The notes: generated by a model not told the origin, from the sequence alone. DNA of 64,000 nt from Platynereis dumerilii (GCA_026936325.1 JAPTHN010000038.1:3280452-3344451); one strand, 5' to 3'; shown: positions 21,010-33,942, counted from the stretch's first letter. Made by a program: numbers and translations.

Positions 21010-22440
21010 TTACCACCCACAGGCCAATACCTGTAGCTAATTTCATAAATGCAACTCTAAGCGATATATTAAGGTTACAATGGGCAGTTCAAGAATGAAG
21101 AAATCTTTGAATTCTCAAACATTTTCCTGATGCATGCCCACAGGCCAATAAGTGTAGTTAATTTCATAACTGTAATCGAAATATTAAGATCACAATTGGC
21201 AGTTCAAGGATGTTGGCCATTTTCAAGTGGCCATTTTGATAGCCATCTTGGATTTCTCAACATGTTCCCGATTCATAACCACAGGCCAATACCTATACCA
21301 AATTTCATAACTCTAAGCGAAATATTGAGGTCATAATTGGGCAGTTCAAGAAAGAAGAAAGATGGCTGCCAAAATGGCCGTCACAAAATGGCCACCATCT
21401 TGGATTTCTCAACATGTTTGCGATCGATACTGACAGGCCAATACCTGTACCAAATTTCATAAATGTAAGCGAAACATTGAGGCCACAATGGGCAGTTCAA
21501 GAATGAAGAAAGATGGCTGCCACAAAATGGCTGCCTTGGATTTGTCGACATGTTCCCGATCCATACCCACAGGCCCATATCTGTACCAAATTTCATAATT
21601 TTAAGTGAAATATGAAGGTCACAATGGGCAGTTCAAGAATGAAGAAAGATGGCCGCCAAAATGGCCGCCATCTTGGATTTCTCAACATGTTCCTAATCCA
21701 TACCCACAGGCCAAAATCTGTACCAAATTTCATAACTGTAAGTGAAATATTAAGGTCACAATAGGCAGTTAAAGAATGAAGAAAGATGGCTGCAAAAATG
21801 GCCACCACAGAACGGCTGCCATCTTGGAATAGTCTACATGTTCCCAATCCATAAGTGAAACATTAAGGTCATAATGGGCAGTTCAAGAATGAAGAAAGAT
21901 GGCCGCCAAAATGGCCGCCATCTTGGATTTCTCAACATCTTTTTGATCCATACCCACAGGGCAATAGGCTACCTGTACCAAATTTCATAACTGTAAGTGA
22001 AATATTAAGGTCACAATAGGCAGTTCAAGAATGACGAAAGATGGATGCCAAAATGGCCACCACAAAATGGCTGCCATCTTGGATTTCTCGACATGTTCCC
22101 GATCCATACCCACAGGCCCATACTTGTACCAAATTTCATAACTGCAAAGGAAATATTAAGGTCAAAGTGGGTACTTAAAAAACGGCGGCCAATATGTGGC
22201 AGCCATTTTGGCAGCCATCTTGGATTTCTCGACATGTTCCCGATCCATACCCATAGCATCATACCTGTACCAAATTTCATAACTCTAAGGGAAATATTAA
22301 GGTCACAGTGGGCACTTAAAAAATGGCCATTTAGGCAGCCATCTTGGATTTCTCGACATGTTCCCGATCCATACCCATAGCATCATACCTGTACCAAATT
22401 TCATAACTCTCAGTGGGAAACTAAGGTCACAATGGACACT
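21010..22440. repeat. Diverged satellite array, about 11 units of 105-152 bp
   Basis: Each unit runs CCCACAGGCCAATACCTGTA, then CCAAATTTCATAACTGTAAG, then GAAATATTAAGGTCACAATG, GGCAGTTCAAGAATGAAG, AAAGATGGCCGCCAAAATGG and CCGCCATCTTGGATTTCTCG, then ACATGTTCCCGATCCATA. Unit starts are near 21016, 21140, 21282, 21435, 21571, 21708, 21854, 21957, 22103, 22254 and 22378. Length varies mainly in the ATGGC-rich part. Units differ from each other by 10-25 percent, so the array is old. Open frames on both strands across it are repetitive and not convincing proteins. Confidence 0.88.
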
Positions 22441-23126
22441 TACACAAACCTTAACCAGGAAAAAGGCGACGACGATCGACGACAATAGCTCTTCCTTTTC
22501 AAAGAAAACAGACGAGCTAAACAAAAAAAGAAAGTGCAGCTCCCTCCACGAAGATGGTGGTTGCCCTGGCTCATCCGAGGTACACCAGCACAACATAAGT
22601 CAGTCAGTCAGTCAGTCATCAGACACCAATATACGAAGTATCTATAGTACCATTGGCACTTCACATTGCCGAGGGTAAAATTAAAGTTTGTAAGTCAGCC
22701 GCTTTAAATCACTTAAGAAGAACCTTGTCTTGCATCATTTGTGTAAAAAAAAAACAAGGGGGTGTTCCAGAAAATTCCATTGGGGTCTACCACGCTGATA
22801 TAATTTGTCGATATATAAAAATTATTATTTATCAAAAAATATAAAAAATTCATCTGGTGGGGGTTAATGAATCCCCCACCCCCCCCCCACCACGTGCTCC
22901 CCTGAAAACAACGATTTTCTCCCAGCCTTAAAAAGTATTCGTTTACCTTTTTAAAGGAATTTATCGTCATATATTGAGCTTAAAATGACAGTGAAGGAAA
23001 TTAGGGAGGTAGAATAGGTTTAATATGACTATATTCATTCTTATGGACATAATTTCAATCTGGCGAAATAAATTATTAGGTTAAACCCCTGCTTATCCTA
23101 AAATTTTGCTTCCTGACTGACGTTAC
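22441..23126. other. Intergenic; short GTCA repeat
   Basis: It contains a short run of CAGT repeats at 22599-22617 and a C/G homopolymer-rich patch near 22860-22900. No gene is recognised. Confidence 0.4.
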
Positions 23127-23396
23127 AGCTCTAGCGTCCAAAGGGAAAACTTGGTGAGTCACATTTTGGGCCAAATTGAGTTCAGATCAAAATAGGACTT
23201 TTGAGACATGTTTCTATATATTTATTAAGTTAACATTTTCGAAGTGGCCTGTTACCCCAGAATGACACTGGCAAATCCCAGTAAGTCCATCTCTGACTGC
23301 AGGGACTGGAACTTAAAAGTCAATTTTCTCAGTAACTCCAAAATGTGCCATACTAGGTTTTCCCTCTGGACGCTAGAGCTTCAGCTGGCACTGAAA
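23127..23396. repeat. Foldback element with GCTCTAGCGTCC arms
   Basis: GCTCTAGCGTCCAAAGGGAA and following sequence to about 23195 reappear inverted at about 23315-23390 (TTTTCCCTCTGGACGCTAGA). The arms also share CACATTTTGG with CCAAAATGTG. The centre is unpaired and non-coding. Confidence 0.6.
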
Positions 23397-23399
23397 GTT

Positions 23400-23760
23400 G
23401 AGCTATATATAGTTCATTCCTTGTGGAAACAATGGCAAATGCAATAGGTGAACAGAAAGAAGATGGATGATAATATGTTTCTAATGACCATGCAGGACAT
23501 TTGTATAGGGCCTATAAACATGTGCTGTCTATATACACTGTAGGTTAATGCCATAGTACTGTAGTCTGTAGCACTGTCCTTCACCCTGAGACAATGATTT
23601 GATAAAGACCATCCCCTGGAGTGCAGTGGCCCCTGCGTTATAAGACCGCCCCCATATGCGGTCATGAAGCGGTCTCTCGAGCAGGTTCGGTCTATCGTTG
23701 GGATGTAAATTGCACTAAAATACTACTTAGTGCAGGAGTAAGGCAGTCACATAAGGCAAG
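23400..23760. other. Intergenic, nothing recognised
   Basis: No recognised gene. CAGTGGCCCCTGCGTTATAA at 23622 resembles a transposon end but has no partner. Confidence 0.3.
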
Positions 23761-23764
23761 TTGG

Positions 23765-23928
23765 CAGTGGCGTATTTATAGGGAGGGGGGCATTGGGCCC
23801 TTGAGCCATGCCCCCCCCCTCCTCAGGCCCCAAATTAACACGGAAGAGATAGGAAAAGCCGCGGGGTGCCCCGTAATCACCCCATGCAATGCCCCCCCTC
23901 ACCTCAGGCCATTTCAGATATGCCCCTG
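23765..23928. mobile_element. hAT-type MITE with imperfect 8-bp target duplication
   Basis: The 164-bp insert starts CAGTGGCGTATTTATAGG and ends with the inverse of CAGGGGCATATCTGAA. The flanks are CAAGTTGG (23757-23764) and CAAGTCGA (23929-23936), matching at 6 of 8 positions. The interior is G-rich then C-rich, like the element at 3322-3514. No coding capacity; somewhat older than that copy. Confidence 0.68.
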
Positions 23929-24229
23929 CAAGTCGATCATACAACAGGGGGTCCTATAATGCCAGTACCACTGATACCAAACAGCACTGGTTGTGGGACA
24001 CTTGTGAAAATCACTAAAGACCAGCTGGTCTTCACTTTAGAAGGTAATCAGGGCGAGGATATTTTGTGAGACAAAGCTGATGCCAAACGTTTCAAAATTT
24101 TGAAATTATAAGATCACCATGCTGCCATATCAACTTGTGTCACTCACTTCAACCTGAAACTGTCCACATGCCAGTTGGCAATAATACTGTCAACAAAGAA
24201 GACAATCACACTAAACACCAAGTGAAGCC

Positions 24230-24362
24230 AAACAACTTAGTTTCAAAATTAACACCAGGATCAATTTCAGTGATAAAATGGCAGCACCGCCTAATATTAA
24301 AGTAAAATACTTTAGACCAAGTTTAATGTTAACTTTGTTGGTGAAATCGGGCCTTTAAGTAG
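24230..24362. repeat. MITE-like dispersed repeat, second copy
   Basis: Matches 16550-16735 (CAGTGATAAAATGGCAGCAC, AAATACTTT, TTAACTTTGTTGGTGAAATC) and ends GGGCCTTTAA, the inverse of that copy's left end. Confidence 0.55.
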
Positions 24363-24369
24363 TCAACAA

Positions 24370-26490
24370 CAACAATCAACAATATTAAACTTCCGGTTTA
24401 AAATATTGTCAATTTTTTTATTAACGATGAAAACGCTCCAAGTCTCAAGTCTTCTCTATAATTAAACAGAGCATTCGAACCTCATCAAGTCGACACAATG
24501 TCATTATTTTTTTATTTCCTACTACCCCCCCCCCCCCGCCAGTTGGCAGTTTCCAAGAGTCCCTCTGTCATTATAATGTACTTTTGCTTTTTTGTCTGAC
24601 CAGACACAGTGAGTGTCCAAATAAAACAGCTGCCACTTAATAAACCGGTAACAAAGTGACAATTGGAGGCCAGCACTTTGTCACTGAGTTTCGGGGGGTG
24701 CTTCGGAAGGGTGTCTTTGGACAGGGTGATTAAATCAACCCAACTTAGTTCCGCTGGGGACTGACACACAGTGGATCTTATTACTGTCAAACAGGCAATT
24801 GTAGATTCCTTCTTAAGGTCACTCAGGGTATTATAGTGAAGCCCTAGACATACTTGGCACGAGATAGTTAGGTATACCTACTTAACAGCCCCTTTGTAGC
24901 CCATTCAAGGGTGAGAATGTTGTACACAAATGAAATAACACTGCTGCTGTGTCCATACATTTAAGCAAATTTCTTAAGTTTTTTCCATTATATCCATTAC
25001 AATATATATATCGAAACTAAGGGACAACCAATAATTTATTTTCCAGTTTTTACAGTCAATTTCTTTTTCCAAGAAGTCTTGACGCAAGATATTATAACTT
25101 CTGGTTAGGGAATTTCATAACACCAGCTTTATATTTTACGTCTTGTACATTACATGAAAAGCCTATATATATATATATATATATATATTCTCTATGCATT
25201 ATTATTGATGGAAATAAATCAGTCTTGAATCTGGAATCTTGAAAGAAATACTTTGTTCGGCATTTCTGTAAATAAATAAATTTCTGTCTAGAAAAACTAC
25301 TAGCAACCCTTCCCAAAGTAACCGACGATCTCCCCCTAATTCAAATCCTTAATCTGAACCAGCAAAAATGATGACACTAAAATGTTAAGGGAATGGTTGC
25401 TAAATTTATAGCAAACAAATCTCTGAAGATATATATCTTTTTCAAAAGGCTCGGGTAATATCATGCCAATATAATTATATGAAACGCATATATATACATC
25501 CAAATCGTGTCTAAAAAGCATTGGGCCTTATAAAGAAATGGGTATCGTGAAAAGACCAATCAATTTGCATTTGAGAAAGCACAACAGATCACCCGAGATC
25601 TGATGGATATTAATTATGTATCACCTATTCCTATATAGGCCTATGTGCGATTCTTACATTTGCAGTTTCCTTACGGATGACAGTGTCGTACAAGGTTTAG
25701 AGTTCACAAATTAATGTTTTTCAAACAAGGCTGAAAAAAATGACATACAGTATAATATATTTTCATAATTCTTGTAGTCAGCATTGAAATAACAGTTGAC
25801 ATTATTCCACTAGAGTTGCCATTTTGAAGAATACCTCTACAAGTTCGTCATTTCAAACAATTAATTGCCCCAAAAATTAACATGCACCGATTTCCATCTT
25901 CATTTTTGCTTTACCTTAGCCTTTTCTGTCCTTCTGTCCATAATGTACAGTTGAAGTGGTATCCCAGTCACCTATAGCTACTTCCTTTGTTTAATGTTGC
26001 TGTTGTCACTGTCACTGCACCCATCTATACTTCTAAGACCTCACAACAATCTTCACAGCCTGGCTTGGCCTGGCAGCCCTCCAGGAGGCTAAACACTTGC
26101 TTTATGCATACCATCACAAAATTTCACAAAGGGAACTCGACTTGAAAGTGAAAAATAATCACTCATAAATATTCAGCTGGCCACCATCATCTTTTTAACT
26201 GGTGTGTTGTTCACAGTATTAAATTATGCTAAAATACAGGTGTGCATTAAATTAATAAATTTTCTTCAGCATTATCCTGCATTCTTCCCCTGTACAATGC
26301 ATTATCCATATTCATTGTTTACAGCTAATATAATATCAGACATTAGATTTGAGATCTTTGTAATCATTCAAATTTATCATAAATGTGTCAGATACCGAAT
26401 GACTTGTAATAAGTACTTGAAGCCTATACATTGAATTTCATAATGAATTTAAAATAACCAAAACCTTCCATAGGCCCTATATTATCATAA
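24370..26490. other. Intergenic, mostly featureless
   Basis: It contains a run of 13 C near 24525-24537, an AT dinucleotide run at about 25163-25190 and AT-rich sequence. No gene, RNA or element ends are recognised. Confidence 0.4.
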
Positions 26491-26500
26491 ACATTAGTCA

Positions 26501-26854
26501 GGGGCGTAGATTTTTCATTTTAGTAGGGGGGGATGATTTCGGTGAACACAAACTTCACACGAGGCCTAACGGGCCGAAAGTTGCGCGGCGGTGGATTTCG
26601 GGGCCACTTTAGGGCCCAAAAGCCAATATATTTAAGATTATCAAAGGCCAGTTCTGAGACTTGTATTTTCCACATAACAAGCAACTGGTATCATGGAAAA
26701 AAATTGCCAAATGTATTTAATCTTGTTAACATCAAGTAGTAATAATTTTAAATTCTTGGAGGGGGGGGGGATAATCATACGATCATCCCCCCCCTGGTTC
26801 ATCCGAGGGGGGGATGCATGCCCCACCCCCCCCCCAGGATCTACGCCCTTGAGT
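26501..26854. mobile_element. hAT-like G/C-rich insertion with 9-bp flanking repeat
   Basis: The left end CAGGGGCGTAGATTTTTC (beginning at 26499) and the inverse of the right end CAAGGGCGTAGATCC match over 13 bases. The same 9-mer CATTAGTCA occurs at 26492-26500 and 26855-26863, close to but not exactly abutting the ends. Runs of seven or more G or C are inside. It fits the hAT MITE group seen at 3322 and 23765. Confidence 0.55.
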
Positions 26855-26863
26855 CATTAGTCA

Positions 26864-27664
26864 TATGCACCGAAACCAGGCGGGGGGGGGGGCAATTTCC
26901 CTCCCTCCGAAAAAAAAATCGACTAGCATTGTAAATTGACATGTAATTGGGTAAATCCAAAAAACAATAGGGAAGAGAGTCCACAGGGACAAAATAAGCA
27001 TTGCCCCATGCCGCACGCCCGAAGTAGATCATCTCTCCAATACCTTCAGTGGAGTTAGTCCTACCAAGTATCAGGAGTGCTGCTCCAGTGGCGGATCCAG
27101 ACAAGGAAGTCTTGGGGAGGGGCTCTAGAATATGATCCGGAGCACAGACCTGGTATGGGGATACACCTCCACTAACCCAATATACCCTCGGGTTCTGCCC
27201 CCTCCCTCCCCCGGACCCTTTGGCATTTCCCTGCTTTATAATAAGGGCCACACTACCAGAGCGTAGAGAATATAATAAAGCCCTTATTATAACAGATCCT
27301 TGGCAGAAAGCAGATATAATCCCCAGAAGTTGGGTTCCATCACAGCTAACTAAGTGGCCAAATATGCCCTTTGGAACAGAAAGGGGTTTCAATTCTTCTA
27401 ACCCTCCGGAAACAATTTAATGCTCACAGACTACTTTGCATCTCATTTTCCATCTGATAAAATATTTTAGTCGGTAGTGAAGTTGCTCAATTCCTACTTA
27501 TTTTCACATATAGTCATAGAATATAAAATCCCATTTTACCACCAACTGAGTACATATAGTCAACAAAGCAAGTAAGTATTTCTTAATTTGGTTATCCCCA
27601 AGATATTTGGTCCCATGTCAAGATATTTGGTGCAGATTATAAGAAGAAAGTACTTGCCCTTTAG
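26864..27664. other. Intergenic; hAT-type end and short palindrome
   Basis: CAGTGGCGGATCCAGACAAG at 27086 is a typical hAT-type left end without an identified right end. TTTATAATAAGGGC near 27233 is mirrored by GCCCTTATTATAA near 27281. A long minus-strand open frame here runs through homopolymers and is not supported as a gene. Confidence 0.4.
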
Positions 27665-27730
27665 TAACGCACTGTGTGGGTCTGTGTAACGCACTGTGTG
27701 GGTCTGTGTAACGCACTGTGTGGGTCTGTG
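27665..27730. repeat. Tandem repeat, three perfect 22-bp units
   Basis: The unit TAACGCACTGTGTGGGTCTG plus TG is repeated three times without mismatch. Perfect identity implies recent expansion. The flanks give no functional hint. Confidence 0.95.
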
Positions 27731-29340
27731 TGAACCTTTGCTTTGGCAGTAAATGATCTGCTGATTTTGACCTAAATGTTTGGCTAACTTTTACAGACTT
27801 ATCCCAATCATATGACGAAAACTAAACCAGCACAATAATTAAGGACCCCTCGGACAATGTATGCAACTATACTAATTAGTTTGAACGGCTTAATCCTTAC
27901 ACAAACTCAAAAACATTAATGTTAAAGTTCAAAGCGGTTTGGTTGTTTGGTCTAGAGATCCAAACAAGGTGACACAAACTTAAGGAGGAAATTAGACGAT
28001 GTCGAAACTCTTAAGGGCTTGTTAATAAGTTCCTGATACCCTAGCCACATGTTATTAAAGGAATGTTGTACTGGAGTTCATGCATTTACACCAATGTCCT
28101 CTTTTGTTTTGTATGGCTGTTGGCGATCTATGTGTCATATAGCAAATGGCCTGTGGTCAGGTCACTGTGACTGTATGTCAATGAATTGCCTTAAGGCGGC
28201 AGGCAGAGTCCATACACCTGAGTATCTGAGTATGCCATTAAAAAAAAAAGAAGCAAAAAACACTGGTTACCATGTATCTGTATACCTATACATGCATAAA
28301 ATTCAGTAGGCCTATAATGATAACAGAAGGACTGAGAATTCCCCAATCTCGATATATTTTTTCTTCAGAATTGAAATGCACGCATTTGTTCTGTGTGTAT
28401 TTATTTACCATCAGAAAAGATAGGCCTATATCTGATATCATTTAAAGTGCGATACAATTACCTCAATAAAACGTCCCACCTTCTATATGATGTCCTTGTA
28501 AGAATATCAAAAGAGACCCTTTCAGTAGCCCTTTTCCTCTTATATTTCAGTCCTTTTGGTAGCCCTTTTCTTGAAATTAAAGTCCAGAATGGAAAAAGCG
28601 TGCTTCTAACCTGAGAGTGAACTAGACAATGTCTTTCACGGTTGAATAGACAGCACCCCGTATCATCACGGTCCAGTGCTCCAGCCGCACAAGTCAAAAC
28701 GTCGAGCTTGCTAATTTGTGATACACTGTCATTTGGAAATTGATAGTTTGTTTTTCGCAGCTTGAAGTCACAATTGAGAGTCTGAGAAAGTGTTGCCTCT
28801 CTGGAACTGTGATTCCCGTGCAGAAAAGAAGATAGTAGATCCTTCATTTGGAATTAAATATTTGTCGAATCTCCATATTAACTGATAACTTCAATAACAT
28901 GGATCAGCCCAGACAGCTGTCTATTTGAGAAAATGGTTATTCACAGCCCAGCCAGCTATTTGAGAAAATAGTTCTTCTCGAATAGCAGAGTTGTCAGGCA
29001 GAAAACTCCATACCATCCCATGTGAAATACAAGCTCTATAAATGGATGGAGCAGAAATGATTCTGCATAAAACCTGCATATTGGGCCCATGCACTTGTAG
29101 CCCGCACAAGCTGGCAGTGATGGTATGTGAGCCTTTGAATAATTTAGGATATTTTGCAATTGCCCACCTCAGTGTTTTGGACTGTTGCACGAATTCTTCA
29201 GGCAGCAACCACTGGATCGTAAATAAATCGATCTCACATTAATCTAAGACATAATATCCTTGGTTTAGCCTAATTTTGTGGAGTTGAGAAAAAAATCAAG
29301 CTAACCAAGTGCATGCACAGGTGTGTTTCTGATCAGTTTA
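27731..29340. other. Intergenic, nothing recognised
   Basis: No protein family, RNA or element terminus recognised. A 129-codon open frame on the minus strand at 28458-28847 has no recognisable domain and no supporting context. Confidence 0.35.
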
Positions 29341-29502
<162 letters not shown>

Positions 29503-29790
29503 AAGAACAATTAAATTGGGTTAATTGGCTGAATGACTTATATATCGTGGGAACAACTTATACACTGTGTACCGTTTGTTCTATGGGAAGCGACCCAGTT
29601 AATCATAAAATCTTAAATTTTAGACCAGAAACAAATGTAATTACAATGTAACATAGCCAGTACGCTGTATTTATGTCTGAGAAATCTTGATGTGAAATTT
29701 CAAAACTGCTTAATCTCCCAGAAAACTAAACTGATTGGTTCCAATTTTTTTATGTGTATTGTGTATACTATAAGACAGCATACTGGCTAT
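29503..29790. other. Intergenic, nothing recognised
   Basis: Short AT-rich spacer between the microsatellite and the 3' end of a LINE. Confidence 0.4.
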
Positions 29791-31075
29791 GGCAATGACA
29801 ATGACAATGACAAATATTTATTTATAGTCGGACTTAATACATAGGTAACATTAGCTTGTGAGCTATTGGCCAACTAGACGGCAACAAGTTTTAACACATA
29901 ACGTTAACACATAAAATACACATGACATATTGATGTACAGTAAATTAAAATTAAAATTGTCCATGATAGTTAAAATTGTCCATGAGATAAAATTGTCCAT
30001 ATATATAGTGGTTAAAATTGTCAGTTTCACCTGCATAAAGCACATTTACAGGGAACTCCCTCAAAATTTTTCATTTGGGATTTAAAGGCAGTTAGGTTAC
30101 TTGCACTTCGAATATTCAGATTTAATTGGTTCCATAACTTGGGGCCATAGGCCCGCAAGGAGTGCGATCCAAATTTCGACGTTCTCACTCTAGGTTCTTC
30201 GAAGATAGGGCCTCTGCGTCCGTTCGATCTGTATTTAAAAATGTCCTTGAGATACTCTGGCCCTATTCCGTGGAGACATTTGTACATCTCCATAACAATG
30301 GATTTCTGTCTTTGTATCTCTAGCGAGTCCATATTTGCTCTTTTGAGTAATTCAACATATTCACTGTCATAGTCATTGAAGACTAATTTTAGTCCTCTGT
30401 ATACAATTTTTTCCATTTTATCTTTCAATTTTTTACTTGAGAAATGTAATAGGGCTGCACAATACAAATAATGACACACAATGAAACTCCTCAGTAGAGA
30501 TAGTTTGCAGTCAACAGTTAAAAAGCTAGCTAAGCGTTTTAGCGCTAACAGTTTGGCATTTGCCCTGGCACAAATAACGGTAATGTGTTTAGAAAAGCTT
30601 AACCCTCTGTCTATATACACACCCAGAAGCTTACATTCGTTTGAGCTTTCTATTACAACATTGTTGGTATTTATGTTACAGTTTTCATCATTCTTTACAT
30701 TTGGGCTCAAAAGCATGAACTGAAATTTGTCCACATTTGCCTTCATCAAGTTATCAGCAAACCATTGTAAAAGCAGTCTCAAAATTTCTTCTATCTTGGT
30801 GATAACACCCTCTTTACTGTCAGCTACTACTGATAAGCTGTTATCATCAGCATAGTTGCTAGGTATGACTCCCTTTCCCTCGAGCAATAGTAACAAATCA
30901 TTAAGGTAAACATTGAAGCATTGAGGGTAAATAATGCTACCTTGGGGGACTCCCTTTTTTAAAGGTGCCCATGAGCTAGATTCTTCTAGGATTTTTACAC
31001 GTTGAAACCTGTTACCTAGATAGCTTCTAATCAGACCTGATGCTCTGTCACTAAAATTGTAACGCTTGTTGCTTG
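29791..31075 (-). mobile_element. 5'-truncated LINE (CR1/L2-like), reverse transcriptase C-terminal half
   Basis: On the minus strand it begins inside the reverse transcriptase, continues to the end of ORF2, and then has a 3' UTR of about 215 bp with three spaced AAAATTGTCCATGA-like repeats and a terminal TTGTCA repeat tail (29791-29812). A microsatellite tail is typical of CR1/L2-type LINEs. The endonuclease and the N-terminal part of the polymerase are absent through 5' truncation near 31075. No target duplication is clear. Confidence 0.82.
30027..31065 (-). pseudogene. LINE reverse transcriptase fragment
   Basis: The frame is open from upstream of SDRASGLIRSYLGNRF through KKGVPQGSI (the conserved PQG block), SNYADDNSL (the catalytic YADD box) and QWFADNLMKANVDKFQFML to the C-terminal SLRAYGPKLWNQLNL region, ending CKCALCR and stop. 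The order PQG, YADD, WF..N.L..N..K is that of non-LTR reverse transcriptases. There is no start codon in context because the copy is truncated. The open frame suggests a recent insertion. Confidence 0.85.
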
Positions 31076-33035
31076 CTCAATATATGAAAACTAGCTAAAT
31101 GTAAACAAAGAAAATCCCTAATTGGGTCACTTGGTTGGTACACAGTGTATATGTATGTGGCTCAAACTGAGTTAAACAGGAAAATTCCAAAACAAAGAAT
31201 ATTCAAAGACAGTTGGCTGTCATTAAATTTTCAGGTAGAATCATCGTACAATTTTTGAAAATTGGCAGTTATTTGGAAGACAAAGTCTCTCATTTGACTT
31301 AGTCTCTCATGCCACAGTGTCTAATGGCAAAAAGTACTTTTCAATAGACCAAATAGCAGTATATAGTCACCAATATTTAGATATTTCACAAAGCACTATC
31401 AAGGCCTACTACTATATATTTGGGAAAAGTTAAATATCCCCAACTGCTATTTTGACCATTTTGTCGGAAGAAATTTGACCAGATGATATTTCATGGGAAG
31501 CCATTCGGTCAGATTCTATTTCAACGGGGCTTTGTCCACCTCATCATTGGCTTTGTCAACCTGCCCACTGTTCTACTATCCACAGGCAACTTCTTGGCTC
31601 CAAAATATCCTGTGCTGCTGCTCTACAATTTACACGGAGTGCCTCTAGCGCAGTAGACAAACGGGCATTTCCAAAAGGTGTCCAAATTGTGTAATTATTT
31701 GACACTTGTTTATTTAACACCATCATTGTGACAACATTTTAACAAGCATAAATATAAATTTACGTATATATGATAGAAGTGATAAATAGTACTGAAAGAA
31801 CACCCAAGCATAAAATGCCACTGACGCAGTTGAGGCCGGGACATCCAAGGCCGAGACTGAGACCGAGGCCATCAAAATGTGGTCTCGAGACCCGTCCAGC
31901 ATTTTCTGGATCCGCCCCTGCGAAGCCGGGGCAAGGCAAAGGATTTGGCATCCGAGACAGAACCAAGGCTGAGACTATAAAAATATGGCCTCAAACACTG
32001 GCAGGAAAACATTTGTTTTTCATTTCTGTAAGCCCTTGATATGATTTCTGTGATCATCGGGTAGATTGCACGAATTTGTGATGATTATTTTTGCACTGAG
32101 AGGGAAAACATCTGGCAAATTTGTGTAAATTACTTCTAAACAGAACAGTGTAAATTATGTTACCATTTCTGATTTTAACTGTAAAATTCACTGAATTGGA
32201 AATTAAGAACAATAAAACTTAAGATTGGCGAAAACTAAACCTCTTGACAACGCATAAAATATTTTCAAAAATGTCAGTCAGTTTCCATGATGCCATGATG
32301 GTAGCTTTTTCACTTATTTTAGACATCAATTTGGCCATTAAACTGGGATTGAGGCATGCTTATGTAGAGCAAACCATTGGTCCAGTGGATGTTGCCTAGG
32401 TACAAATAAGAATGGATTCATCCAGGTCACACTCTTTGCTGGCTAATTTTGTCGGAGCAGGTATATTGAGCACAATTCATGAGCAGGTGACTGGTCCAAT
32501 AGATTGGCCCAACTGAGCAGAGAAGCATTTTAACATGTGAGAACATTCCACCAGGAGACTCTTGATGACTGACCCATGCCAATACGCCACCTATAGCATC
32601 ATAACACTGGATGGGCCAGGCCAGGTTATCTGATTGAGTATATATATATGAGGACCAGTGACGGAAATGGAGGGGAGCTCGAGGGAGCTGAGCTCCCTTG
32701 ACCAAAAAACAGGGGGAGCTGTACAGCTCCCCCAATGATCAGTGGTGAAATTACAATTATCATGTTACTTTTTCAGCCCTCATGGTATTTTTAGCCAAAA
32801 TTATGCTCTGGTGGAAGAATTCTTTCCCTTTTGAAAATTTGGAGTAGATGAGGACAGCAACGGCTGTTGCCCTACTGTTGGGAGTCTAAACCCATAAGTG
32901 ATTCTAGGGAGGTAGTTTTTGTTTTCCTGAAAAAAATAAGTTATTTTAGTAATTGACGTTAAAAATTTTAAATAGTAATATTAACTCTTACCCAGTCATT
33001 TAAAAAATAGATGTCTACAAGGCCAAAATAAAGCC
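31076..33035. other. Intergenic with scattered remnants
   Basis: CTGGATCCGCCCCTG at 31906-31920 is an hAT-type right end without partner. It is embedded in a patch with repeated GGCCGAGACTGAGACC motifs (31840-31980). GGGGAGCTCGAGGGAGCTGA and its near-inverse CAGCTCCC lie around 32670-32730. No gene is recognised. Confidence 0.4.
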
Positions 33036-33039
33036 CTTC

Positions 33040-33290
33040 AAACATAAACGTTTCATCAAAAATAAGTCCCCCTTTACGAAAACTTGAATATCTCAAAAAC
33101 ACCTTTTCCGATTTCTTTTAAAGTTATCGTACTTGTAGGCCTGCCTATTGATATTATGCCTATGTAATTTGAGCACGATTGCTTGATTTTTCTCTGAGCC
33201 AGCTGACCCTGAGTGCACCTACCCCTCTTTTCAAAAATTTGAAGTTTTGATTTTTCCAGAAATTGTTTTTCCAAAAGGTGCTCAAACTCC
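33040..33290 (-). repeat. Dispersed ~250-bp repeat, inverted diverged copy
   Basis: Its reverse complement follows 16796-17038: AGGGGTAGGTGCACTCAGG, GGCTCAGAG, AATAGGCAGGCC, TTTGAGATATTCAAGTTTTC and GGGGGACTTATTTTTGATG in the same order. Confidence 0.6.
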
Positions 33291-33931
33291 ACTCAAATTA
33301 TTTCTAATGTCACTCAAGGAACCTAAACTGTGAAATGATTACAAAAGAAGTCTGATGGCTAGTTCTCACGGAGACGTAACAGAGGGTTTAAGCGACGGCG
33401 TTTCTTATATTTCCCGGAAAGGGCAAAGATTTGAGCATGTTCGCCGTCAATTTTGGCTTTACGGCGCAACAGGAACAGCATGCGCCGTTTTAAGAGGTCT
33501 TTCTACGCAATTCCTAGAAATTTGACGATGCAGGAAAAAAAGATTCAACCGGTTGAATCTTTGCGAGGAAAGAAGTGGTGAAGCAAGAAGAAGCGTAAAA
33601 AGAAATCAGTGCGCGCCGCAGATTTTTAAAGTTGCGACGCACAAAGAAGAGCTTCGACGCAGAAACAGCAGTGTAGCAGAAAGCTCTTGCTTCATGTCAC
33701 ATGTTTCAGACACGCGTCGCGGAAAGTCACATGTGCGACGCACGTGAGAGGGTGCGCGCCGCGTCTTTTGGACCCCCAATGCAGCAGACAGAGTGGCGCC
33801 TGAGTGCATGCGTTGTTCTATTTTTAGCATCAACCCTTTGTCTGCGTGTCACCCTCTTTCTGCGCAGCGGCTGGGGCAGCAGCAGCGAAGAAGGGGGGCG
33901 AAGGAGGGGAAAAGAGGCGGTCCGCACCCTG

Positions 33932-33942
33932 CATATATATAG
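33932..33942 (+). promoter_or_regulatory. TATA box of the Harbinger DNA-binding gene
   Basis: CATATATATAG lies about 130 bp before ATG 34071 and is the only strong TATA-like site upstream. It is conserved in copy 2 at 59593-59603. The stretch from here to the ATG has no intron signals and would be a short 5' UTR. Confidence 0.6.

Noticed and set aside
21010-22440. Possible CRISPR array or repetitive protein gene
   Set aside because: Units are contiguous and 105-152 bp with no unique spacers, and frames are interrupted between units; eukaryotic satellite.
22100-22680. Frames spelling RPIxVPNFITxxEILRSQW across satellite units
   Set aside because: Frame continuity covers only one to two units at a time and follows the repeat; no start context or expression evidence.
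26841-27392. 183-codon minus-strand open frame
   Set aside because: Begins in and runs across G/C homopolymers and an hAT-type end; no domain, and no matching frame in related elements.
28458-28847. 129-codon minus-strand open frame
   Set aside because: No recognisable domain, signal or context; length is possible by chance over this much sequence.
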